Positions 33,491 through 40,735 of a DNA stretch of 42,712 nucleotides are shown one piece after another. This DNA is from an uncultured Muribaculaceae bacterium (GTDB lineage: Bacteria; Bacteroidota; Bacteroidia; Bacteroidales; Muribaculaceae). The notes under the pieces are model-generated. The model worked only from the letters and a program-made list of their open reading frames with translations, was not told the origin of the DNA and made no database searches. Where the stretch lies: NCBI GenBank assembly GCA_910578035.1, contig CAJTOB010000025.1, positions 1-42,712 of the forward strand. Reading direction: 5' to 3'. Each line of letters starts with the position of its first letter. The first letter of the stretch is position 1. Made by a program: the position numbers and the translations under genes.

Positions 33491-34483
33491 TTAGTTTAGT
33501 AGCTCGTCCTGAATGGAATAGCGTGGACGGCGTTTGACTTCATTGAATATCTTTCCAACATATTCGCCTATGATGCCGAGTGATATCAGCATGAGGCTGC
33601 CGAGAAACCATACGGAGAGCATCAACGAAGACCAGCCCGACATGGCCTTTCCGGCGAAGTGCGACATGAGAACCCACGCGGCAACACCGATGTCGGCAAC
33701 AAGCAGAATCAGGCCAATCAGGAATATCAGCCTCATCGGACGGGCCGAAAACGATGTTATGGCGTCGATAGAGAGCGACAGCAGCTTCATGAAGCTGTAT
33801 TTGGTCTCACCGGCCAGACGCGGAGAGCGGTCATAGGTCACGATGGCGTGTCGCAGACCTATTGCAGGCATTATGCCGCGCAGATAGAGATTGCGCTCAG
33901 GGTATTCGGCAAGAATGTCGAGAGCTCGGCGGCTCATGAGCCTGAATTCGGAATGATCGTAGATTGTTTCGAGGCCCAGCCGATTCTGAAATTCGTAAAA
34001 GGCTCTTGCAGAGGTGCGTTTGAAAAACGAGTCGGATTTTCGTGAGGCTCGTACGCCATAGATAATGTCGAATCCTTCGCGATATAGCGCAACCATTTCG
34101 GCGGCAGCCTCAAGAGAGTCTTGCAAGTCGGCGTCTATGGTTATGGCGGCGTCAGCCATGGTGCGGACAGTCATCAGGCCTGCCAGAAGAGCATTCTGTT
34201 GGCCGCGATTGTGGCTCAGACGAATGGCTTTGATTCGTTTGTCGGCACGATGCATGGCAGCGATTATCTTCCAGGTGTCATCTTTGCTGCCGTCGTCGAC
34301 GCATAGCACGAAACTGTCTTGAGAGGCGATTCCGGCAGCAGACATGCCGTCGAGCGCTCCGAGCAGCAGAGGCAGGCTCTGGCGCAGAACCTGATTCTCG
34401 TTATAGCATGGAACGACAAAAGCCACCGTCGGCCGTTCTTTGCGGCCGTCAGCGACTTTTCTGTTAGTTAGATTCAGGTCCAT
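33491..34483 (-). CDS. GT2 family glycosyltransferase, GtrB/DPM1-like
   Basis: Protein of 330 residues. The N-terminal GT-A fold has VVPCYNE (~23-29), VDDGSKDDT (62-70) and the metal-binding DADLQD (117-122). Two C-terminal membrane helices (~248-270 and ~283-306) end with GEYVGKIFNEVKRRP, the usual signature of GtrB/ArnC/dolichol-phosphate mannosyltransferase-like enzymes. Such enzymes transfer a sugar from a nucleotide donor to polyprenyl phosphate at the inner membrane for later envelope modification. Sugar and acceptor are not determined. It lies between the proS terminator and the HU pair. Confidence 0.93.
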   Translation of the reverse strand: MDLNLTNRKVADGRKERPTVAFVVPCYNENQVLRQSLPLLLGALDGMSAAGIASQDSFVLCVDDGSKDDTWKIIAAMHRADKRIKAIRLSHNRGQQNALLAGLMTVRTMADAAITIDADLQDSLEAAAEMVALYREGFDIIYGVRASRKSDSFFKRTSARAFYEFQNRLGLETIYDHSEFRLMSRRALDILAEYPERNLYLRGIMPAIGLRHAIVTYDRSPRLAGETKYSFMKLLSLSIDAITSFSARPMRLIFLIGLILLVADIGVAAWVLMSHFAGKAMSGWSSLMLSVWFLGSLMLISLGIIGEYVGKIFNEVKRRPRYSIQDELLN

Positions 34484-34527
34484 GAAGGGCTTAGCCTTTG
34501 ATTAGTCGAAAAAGTGGATAAAGTCGA

Positions 34528-34583
34528 AAAAAAGTTGAGATAATAGTGCTTTTTTGAGACAGAACTATTATCTCAACTTTTTT
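34528..34583. terminator. Very strong terminator after proS
   Basis: Perfect 20-bp inverted repeat: AAAAAAGTTGAGATAATAGT (34528-34547) and its complement (34564-34583), with a 16-nt loop. It lies 33 bp beyond the proS stop and ends the proS transcript. Confidence 0.93.
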
Positions 34584-34615
34584 ATACTTTAAACTCTTCA
34601 GACTTCATTTGGAAA

Positions 34616-36097
34616 TCAATAGTTGCGGGCTATGATTACGCGGCGTGCCGAAGGTTTGCCGGTAACCATGCAGACCCCGGGTTCGTCTTCGCCATCGAGA
34701 GGTATGCAGCGTATAGTGGCTTTTGTGTCGGCTTTGATACGCTCCTCTGTTTCGGTGGTGCCGTCCCAGTGGCAGAGGAAGAAACCGCCGTCTTCAATTT
34801 TCTCTTTGAATTCGTCGTAAGAATCGCAGATATGGGTCTGAGCCTGCTTGGCGGCAAGAGCTTTGTTATAGATGTTGGTTTGTATTTCTTCAAGAAGGTC
34901 TGCAACATAGTCGGCTATGCCGGCAAGCTGAGCGCTGTGCTTTTCGAGTGTGTCGCGGCGCATTACTTCTACGGTGCCGTTCTCGATGTCACGGGCGCCG
35001 ATAACCAGACGCACGGGCACGCCCTTGAGTTCGTAGTCGGCAAATTTGAAGCCGGGGCGCTTATTGTCTGCGTCATCAAATTTAACCGATACTCCGAGCT
35101 CGCCCAGGCGCTGTACGATGGGCATCACCTTGTCGGTGATGGCGGCAAGCTGCTCGGCGTTCTTGTAGATAGGTATGATTACTACCTGTATCGGTGCAAG
35201 ATGCGGAGGCAGCACGAGGCCGTTGTCGTCGGAGTGAGTCATAATGAGAGCGCCCATCAGACGAGTGGATACGCCCCATGAATTTGCCCATACATATTCG
35301 GGCTGATTGTCCTTGTTGGCGAATGTCACGTCGAAAGCCTTGGCGAAGTTCTGGCCCAGATTGTGCGATGTTCCGGCCTGCAGAGCCTTGCCGTCCTGCA
35401 TCATGGCTTCGATGGTATAGGTGTTGAGGGCGCCGGCGAAGCGTTCGTTGGCGGTTTTTACACCTATTGTTACCGGAATAGCCATGTACTTGCGGGCAAA
35501 CTCGGCATAGAGCTTTATCATCTGCACAGTACGTGCTTCAGACTCTTCCGCTGTGGCATGTGCGCAGTGACCTTCCTGCCAGAGGAATTCGGCAGTGCGC
35601 AGGAACATGCGAGTACGCATTTCCCAGCGCATAACGTTGGCCCACTGGTTGCACAGCACAGGCAGATCGCGCCAGCTGTGAATCCAGTTTTTATATGTGC
35701 CCCATATGATGGTCTCGGAAGTAGGACGGATGATGAGTTCTTCCTCAAGACGTGCTTCGGGGTCAACGACTACGCCAGTGCCGTTGGGGTCGTTTTTAAG
35801 ACGGTAGTGGGTTACTACAGCACACTCTTTTGCGAAGCCTTCTACGTGCTCGGCCTCGCGGCAGAGAAACGATTTGGGGATAAGAAGGGGGAAATAAGCG
35901 TTTTGGACGCCTGTTTCCTTAAACATGCGGTCGAGTGTCTGCTGCATTTTTTCCCATATCGCGTAGCCGTAGGGCTTGATTACCATACAGCCGCGAACGG
36001 CCGACTGCTCGGCGAGATCGGCCTTGACAACGAGTTCGTTGTACCACTGAGAGTAGTTCTCGCTGCGTTTTGTAAGGTTTTTCAGTTCTATTGCCAT
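34616..36097 (-). CDS. proS: Prolyl-tRNA synthetase, archaeal/eukaryotic type
   Basis: Class II synthetase of 493 residues. It has the compact ProRS layout without the INS editing domain found in E. coli ProRS. The N-terminus SENYSQWYNELVVKADLA, the GCMVIKPYGYAIW segment, the motif 2 region MRWEMRTRMFLRTAEFLWQEG, a C-terminal anticodon-binding domain and the final aromatic tyrosine (IIARNY) all fit the ProS type 3 family used by Bacteroidota. Start ATG 36097. It lies 50 bp downstream of the DUF3127 gene, probably in one operon; a very strong terminator follows. Confidence 0.97.
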   Translation of the reverse strand: MAIELKNLTKRSENYSQWYNELVVKADLAEQSAVRGCMVIKPYGYAIWEKMQQTLDRMFKETGVQNAYFPLLIPKSFLCREAEHVEGFAKECAVVTHYRLKNDPNGTGVVVDPEARLEEELIIRPTSETIIWGTYKNWIHSWRDLPVLCNQWANVMRWEMRTRMFLRTAEFLWQEGHCAHATAEESEARTVQMIKLYAEFARKYMAIPVTIGVKTANERFAGALNTYTIEAMMQDGKALQAGTSHNLGQNFAKAFDVTFANKDNQPEYVWANSWGVSTRLMGALIMTHSDDNGLVLPPHLAPIQVVIIPIYKNAEQLAAITDKVMPIVQRLGELGVSVKFDDADNKRPGFKFADYELKGVPVRLVIGARDIENGTVEVMRRDTLEKHSAQLAGIADYVADLLEEIQTNIYNKALAAKQAQTHICDSYDEFKEKIEDGGFFLCHWDGTTETEERIKADTKATIRCIPLDGEDEPGVCMVTGKPSARRVIIARNY

Positions 36098-36147
36098 TTT
36101 TTTTCTAAGTTTAAAAGTTTAACATTTAGAAAACCTTATCCGGTGGC

Positions 36148-36501
36148 TTAGAACGGTATGTCGTCGGGCAGCGGGGGAGGGGGCACGGCGCCGGGTGCGG
36201 CTGTAGGCTGTGCGGGAGCTGCCGCAGCCGGAGTTTCCACGTCGGCACGCCAGCAGCGAATGTCGGTGTACCAACGGCCGTTGAATTCGCGCGATTCTAT
36301 GTCGAAATAAATAGTGGCTACCTGGCCTACTGTAAGCTGGATTTTGTCGGCATTGTCGCCAAAGCAGGTGAACGCCACCTTGCGGGGGAACTGGCCTTCG
36401 GTGTTCTCCAGCACATATTCTCTCTTTTTCCATGCGTTGCCGCTCTTGGAGATACCGGATACCTCGGGCAGGGCAGCAATGATTGTTCCTTTAATTTCCA
36501 T
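36148..36501 (-). CDS. DUF3127 OB-like protein with SSB-type C-terminal tip
   Basis: Protein of 117 residues. The DUF3127 core starts at MEIKGTIIAALPE and runs through WKKREYVLENTEGQFPRKV and GQVATIYFDIESREFNGRWY, a small beta-barrel resembling single-strand-binding proteins. A Pro/Ala-rich linker (~85-110) leads to the terminal DDIPF, nearly identical to the acidic tip by which SSB recruits repair and replication proteins. The upstream in-frame ATG at 36555 is rejected: the family begins at MEIKG and a promoter (36560-36591) fits ATG 36501. Likely nucleic-acid-binding; the exact role of the family is unclear. Confidence 0.88.
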   Translation of the reverse strand: MEIKGTIIAALPEVSGISKSGNAWKKREYVLENTEGQFPRKVAFTCFGDNADKIQLTVGQVATIYFDIESREFNGRWYTDIRCWRADVETPAAAAPAQPTAAPGAVPPPPLPDDIPF

Positions 36502-36559
36502 TATATTATTGTGTTTATTGTCCTTGCTGGCGCCAGAAGATTCAGGCGCGTTCAAAGCA

Positions 36560-36591
36560 CAAAGTTACGATAAAATTCAATAAGCCACAAA
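36560..36591 (-). promoter_or_regulatory. Promoter of DUF3127-proS operon
   Basis: Minus strand TTTG (36588-36591), 20 nt, TAACTTTG (36560-36567). Predicted leader of about 50 nt before ATG 36501. Confidence 0.75.
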
Positions 36592-36621
36592 CAAAAAATC
36601 GAAGCGGCTTTTCTGATGCTG

Positions 36622-36639
36622 TGTTACAGGATTGTTACA
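36622..36639. repeat. Direct repeat TGTTACA, one helical turn apart
   Basis: TGTTACA at 36622-36628 and 36633-36639, start-to-start 11 bp, in the divergent region between DUF3127 and the hypothetical gene. It could be an operator, but may be chance. Confidence 0.35.
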
Positions 36640-36757
36640 ATAGCAAAAAGTATTTAAATAATGAAATATTTGTAAACAAATGTCCGTTTTGCAAGTTATA
36701 ATCTCGAAGTCTGGAGATACAACTGAACTCCGGCTCATGAACCAAGGAGATTGCACT

Positions 36758-37114
36758 ATGATAACGAAACGAGTAATAGATACCTTATACAAAAAGTATA
36801 AGAAACTGCCCGAGAGCCCGGATTGCCTCGACATGCCATTGTTGTTCGAGACTTCGGCACACCATAATGTGAGTATCGACATGGAAGGTCCTGTCGATTC
36901 GCTGATTATCCGCAGTGTCAATCCGAACTCGCCGTTTCATCGTATCCCCCTTGAGAAAATCAATGCAATCGTGCCTTTCGAAGAATGGGTAGCGATAGTG
37001 ATGCATTCGTCGATAGTATTCCTCAATCGTATTTCACCTAAGGTGAGTGTGCATATACGCCCATACCGTCCGTCGCTCTGGGAGCGTGTGAAAGGCATAA
37101 TCTCCAAAGGGTAA
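36758..37114 (+). CDS. Conserved Bacteroidales hypothetical protein
   Basis: Protein of 118 residues, no signal peptide or membrane segment, function unknown. It begins MITKRVIDTLYKKYKKLPESP and has a mixed alpha/beta pattern, with hydrophobic stretches LIIRSV and WVAIVMHSSIVFLN and a basic tail (RPSLWERVKGIISKG). The frame is open back to ATG 36680 (144 residues), but ATG 36758 is preceded at 8 nt by AAGGAG (36744-36749), a true Shine-Dalgarno site, rare in this window, and the preceding 26 residues look non-conserved. The start choice is moderately sure. It appears to be a single-gene unit ending in a hairpin terminator. Confidence 0.7.
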   Translation: MITKRVIDTLYKKYKKLPESPDCLDMPLLFETSAHHNVSIDMEGPVDSLIIRSVNPNSPFHRIPLEKINAIVPFEEWVAIVMHSSIVFLNRISPKVSVHIRPYRPSLWERVKGIISKG

Positions 37115-37159
37115 TAACATTTTTTTCAGGCTCGGCATATTTTGCCGCCAAAGCTGCAA

Positions 37160-37197
37160 CGGCTTCACCCATGTCCGGGAGGAGCCGGTATTTTTTT
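37160..37197 (+). terminator. Intrinsic terminator of hypothetical gene
   Basis: Stem CGGCTTC / GGAGCCG (37160-37166, 37181-37187) with an inner CCC/GGG, followed by a run of T (37191-37197). Confidence 0.85.
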
Positions 37198-37281
37198 GTA
37201 TTATAGCTGATTTTAGATTTTTTTGTCGGAAAGTAAAGTGGTTTTTCAATCTTAACCGTATTATATTAAAAGATAATTGGC

Positions 37282-37289
37282 TATCTTTG
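37282..37289 (+). promoter_or_regulatory. -7 promoter box for beta-galactosidase gene
   Basis: TATCTTTG, 31 nt before the lacZ ATG. No -33 TTTG at normal spacing. A 7-codon ORF (37296-37319) starts 6 nt after the box and stops 1 nt before the lacZ ATG. Confidence 0.55.
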
Positions 37290-37320
37290 TAACTCATGAA
37301 TTATCACATAACCCTATAGC

Positions 37321-40300
37321 ATGAAATACTTACCTATGTTTCTGGCTTTCGGCGTGGCTTTTGGCGCCGGAGCTGTCGATTGGGAGAATCCCCGTGTCTT
37401 TGCGGAAGGACGGCTTGCGCCCCGCGCTACCTTCTATCCGTATGCGACTGTCGGAGAGGCTCTCGCCGGCAATGTGTGGCAGTCACCGAGAGTGACGAGT
37501 CTTAATGGAGAGTGGTCGTTCCGCTATTCGCCCAATCCTGAATCGCGCCCTGCCGATTTTTACAAGGCTGGCTACGATGTGAGCGGCTGGGATAAAATTG
37601 AAGTTCCCTCCAACTGGGAAATGAAAGGCTACGGCACGCCTATCTATACCAATACCAAATATGTATTTCCGGCAAACCCGCCGTTCGTTCCCCACGACGA
37701 CAACCCCGTCGGGAGCTATAAGCGAAGCTTCACTCTCGATAAGGCTACTGTAGACGGCAGCCGCACATATCTGCATTTCGACGGCTCTACGGCTGGTATG
37801 TATGTGTGGGTCAACGGCAAGGAAGTAGGCTATGTTCAGTCGCAGAAGAATCCGGCCGAATTCGACATCACAGAGTTCGTTAAACCCGGCGAAAACGAAG
37901 TTGCCTGCGAAGTCTATCGATGGACCGACGGCTCCTATCTCGAAGACCAGGATTTCTGGCGCCTGTCGGGTCTCGACCGCAATGTATATATCTATAATAC
38001 CGACAAGCGCGGCCGTATCGCCGACTTCTTTGTCAAGGCCGACCTCGATTCGAAATATCGCACCGGTCTTTTCAGCGTCGATGTAAAACTTGACTCTTCC
38101 GAGCCTCTTAGCCTCAATGCCACGCTATACGATGCCGCAGGGCGAAAAGTATATAGTGCCGGCAAGAAAGTGGGCGCTGATGCCGATGTGACTTTCGATG
38201 CAAAGCTATCTAAGGTAAACAAATGGAACTACGACAGCCCCTATCTCTATAAACTGGTGCTCGACCTTCACGACGCTTCCGGAAAGACTATCGAGGCTAC
38301 TTCGGCAAATGTCGGCTTCCGCAAGGTCGAAATCAAAAATTCGCAGTTGCTTGTCAACGGAGTGCCGGTAGAAGTTCACGGTGTCAATATGCATGAACAC
38401 AACCCATATGGCGGACATGACATCAGTGAGGAGATAATGATGAAGGATATCCGCACGATGAAGCAGCACAACATCAATGCTGTGCGTACGTCGCACTATC
38501 CTCAGCCCCCGCTGTGGTACGAACTTTGCGACCGCTATGGCATAATGCTTGTAGACGAGGCTAATATCGAGGCTCACGGTCTGGGCGTGTGGAACGTAAG
38601 CGACGAGGCTAAGAAGACGCATCCCGGTCATGCCGAAATGTGGCACGACGCTATTCTCGACCGCGAAATCTGCCTTGTGGAGCGCGACAAGAACCATCCT
38701 TCGGTAATAGTATGGTCGCTTGGCAACGAGACCTCCAACGGTACAAACTTCATGGACAGCTACGACTGGATAAAGGAGCGCGACAATACCCGCCCTGTGC
38801 AGTTCGAACAGGCCGGCGAGGGTCGCAACACCGACATCATCTGCCCCATGTATCCCGACTACAGCTGTATCGAAGAGTATGGTAAGCGCGAAGGCGACAA
38901 ACGGCCGTATATAATGTGTGAGTTCGCTCATGCCATGGGCAACTCCACCGGCAACTTCCAGGAACTTTTCGACCTTATCCGCACATATCCTTCTCTACAG
39001 GGCGGATTTATCTGGGATTGGGTCGACCAGGGCTTCAAGACAAAAGATGAGAACGGACGCGAATACTGGAGTTATGGCGGCGACTACGGTGCCACCGGCT
39101 ATACCCACGACGAGAATTTCTGTATCAACGGTCTCGTAGACCCCGACCGCACTCCGCATCCCGGCCTCAGCGAAGTCAAGAAGGTCTACCAGGATATCCG
39201 CTTCTCCTCCGCCGAGCCTGCCAAGGGTCTTGTTACTGTTGAAAATCACTTCCCTTCGCGCTCTACAGAGCCCTATGCTTTCTCGTGGGAACTTCTTCGC
39301 GACGGTAATAAAGTAGACGGCGGCACATTTGAGGCTGTTGTGGCTCCTCAGTCGTCCAAAACCATTAAACTTGCTCTTCCTGCTCTTGAAAAAGGCTCAG
39401 ACTATGCACTCAGCATATATGCAAAGACCAAATCGGGCGACGAAATCATTCCCGAAGGCCATGAAGTAGCCCGCGAGCAGTTCATTCTTGCCACTAAAGA
39501 CCTCGCAGCAACACCACTCGCCGATGCAAAAGCTAAAATTTCGCAGAACGGCGATTTCTGGACCGCCGAGGCCGGCGGCGCTGTCATGACATTCGATGCC
39601 CGCAACGGCGAACTCCGCAACTATACCATCGACGGCAAGCGAATCATTTCGCGCCCGATGACACCCTCGTTCTGGCGTGCTCCGACCGATAACGACTTTG
39701 GCAACAACTTCCATGTAAAATCAAACGCATGGCGCACGGCTGCCGAGAACCGTCGACTCGTCTCCTTCTCACGCGACGGAAACTCCCTCAAAGCAGTCTA
39801 TCGTCTGCAGGAAGTTCCCTCTGACTACACAGTGACCTACACTCCGCTCGCCGACGGTAGCCTGCGTGTCGACGTGGCCTGGAAGGCCGATGAAGGAGCA
39901 TTTACTCCCGAACTTTCCCGTTTCGGCATGCTCATTACGATGCCTAAGAGCTGCGACAACTTCGCATGGTATGGCCGTGGACCTCAGGAAAATTACAGCG
40001 ACCGCCGCACAGCAGCCTTCATGGGCCGCTACTCAGGTAAAGTTGCCGATATGCGCTGGCACTATATCCGTCCGCAGGAAACCGGAAACCACACCGACGT
40101 GCGTGAGGCAACTCTTACAGACAACGCCGGATTCGGCATTGAGGTACGTGGCCTTCAGCCGCTCGAAGTGAGCGCGCTCGATGTTCTGCCTTCGGCTCTC
40201 GACCCCGGTCTGGTGAAGCATCAGCAGCACGATAGCGACGTATCGCCCGCACTCCACGATGTTTATCTCTATGTAGACCTCGCTCAGCGTGGTCTCGGCG

Positions 40301-40395
40301 GCGACAACAGCTGGGGCGCACTTCCCTATAAGCAGTATCGCCTCGACGGCAAGGAGTACAGCTACTCCTTCGTGCTCTCGCCCGTAAAACCTTGA
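37321..40395 (+). CDS. Secreted GH2 beta-galactosidase
   Basis: LacZ-type enzyme of 1024 residues with an N-terminal signal peptide (MKYLPMFLAFGVAFGAGA), so exported, unlike E. coli LacZ. Domain order: sugar-binding jelly roll (~50-225), Ig-like domain, TIM barrel (~340-630), second Ig-like domain, C-terminal beta-sandwich. Acid/base Glu470 is in SLGNETS and nucleophile Glu534 in IMCEFAHAMGNS. The long GH2 form (Bgal small-chain domain present: WYGRGPQENYSDR) favours beta-galactosidase over beta-glucuronidase or mannosidase. No transport or SusCD genes are adjacent. Two hairpins follow the stop. Confidence 0.95.
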   Translation: MKYLPMFLAFGVAFGAGAVDWENPRVFAEGRLAPRATFYPYATVGEALAGNVWQSPRVTSLNGEWSFRYSPNPESRPADFYKAGYDVSGWDKIEVPSNWEMKGYGTPIYTNTKYVFPANPPFVPHDDNPVGSYKRSFTLDKATVDGSRTYLHFDGSTAGMYVWVNGKEVGYVQSQKNPAEFDITEFVKPGENEVACEVYRWTDGSYLEDQDFWRLSGLDRNVYIYNTDKRGRIADFFVKADLDSKYRTGLFSVDVKLDSSEPLSLNATLYDAAGRKVYSAGKKVGADADVTFDAKLSKVNKWNYDSPYLYKLVLDLHDASGKTIEATSANVGFRKVEIKNSQLLVNGVPVEVHGVNMHEHNPYGGHDISEEIMMKDIRTMKQHNINAVRTSHYPQPPLWYELCDRYGIMLVDEANIEAHGLGVWNVSDEAKKTHPGHAEMWHDAILDREICLVERDKNHPSVIVWSLGNETSNGTNFMDSYDWIKERDNTRPVQFEQAGEGRNTDIICPMYPDYSCIEEYGKREGDKRPYIMCEFAHAMGNSTGNFQELFDLIRTYPSLQGGFIWDWVDQGFKTKDENGREYWSYGGDYGATGYTHDENFCINGLVDPDRTPHPGLSEVKKVYQDIRFSSAEPAKGLVTVENHFPSRSTEPYAFSWELLRDGNKVDGGTFEAVVAPQSSKTIKLALPALEKGSDYALSIYAKTKSGDEIIPEGHEVAREQFILATKDLAATPLADAKAKISQNGDFWTAEAGGAVMTFDARNGELRNYTIDGKRIISRPMTPSFWRAPTDNDFGNNFHVKSNAWRTAAENRRLVSFSRDGNSLKAVYRLQEVPSDYTVTYTPLADGSLRVDVAWKADEGAFTPELSRFGMLITMPKSCDNFAWYGRGPQENYSDRRTAAFMGRYSGKVADMRWHYIRPQETGNHTDVREATLTDNAGFGIEVRGLQPLEVSALDVLPSALDPGLVKHQQHDSDVSPALHDVYLYVDLAQRGLGGDNSWGALPYKQYRLDGKEYSYSFVLSPVKP

Positions 40396-40406
40396 ACAAT
40401 CACTTC

Positions 40407-40477
40407 GTCTGAGACTTGCTCAGACCACACTATGAATCATATTCCGCTATAGAAAATGGCGGAATATGATTTTTTTA
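40407..40477 (+). terminator. Double hairpin terminator after lacZ-like gene
   Basis: First hairpin GTCTGAG/CTCAGAC (40407-40425); second, perfect 12-bp ATCATATTCCGC/GCGGAATATGAT (40436-40470) followed by seven T (40471-40477). Confidence 0.93.
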
Positions 40478-40627
40478 TCATACAAGTCGCTCAACGCAGA
40501 GATAATCATAAAACAAGCTGGCGCATATTGCTGTGTAAAGGCCGTTTGTTCTGGCAAAATGACGCGCTTTTTTTCAATTAATGATGGTGATTGGAAATAT
40601 TTTTATGGGAAAAAGTTTGATTTTGCT

Positions 40628-40658
40628 TTTGTGGATTACCGGATAATCGCTACCTTTG
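40628..40658 (+). promoter_or_regulatory. Promoter of FN3-type exported protein gene
   Basis: TTTG (40628-40631), 19 nt, TACCTTTG (40651-40658): exact consensus. The gap 40478-40627 before it holds nothing I recognise. Confidence 0.8.
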
Positions 40659-40664
40659 AACCGT

Positions 40665-40735
40665 TTTCAGTCTGTTAAAAAAAAGTCCTTGCCGGCTGAA
40701 ATCAGCTAAAAAATGACAAAAGGACCTTTCATTTT
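40665..40735 (+). promoter_or_regulatory. Structured 5' leader with micro-ORF
   Basis: About 70-nt leader. GTCCTT (40685-40690) can pair with AAGGAC (40720-40725), enclosing the hairpin GCTG-AAAT-CAGC (40695-40706). An 8-codon ORF (40713-40739, MTKGPFIL) overlaps the gene start as ATGA. It may affect translation; inference. Confidence 0.35.

Noticed and set aside
29116..40395. A polysaccharide utilization locus around GH31 and GH2 enzymes
   Set aside because: No SusC/SusD genes, sulfatases or hybrid regulators are present, and the two glycosidases lie 6 kb apart on opposite strands with unrelated genes between.
40466..40678. Plus-strand ORF between lacZ-like and FN3-protein genes
   Set aside because: It starts in the lacZ terminator, runs across the next promoter and has no protein-like composition.
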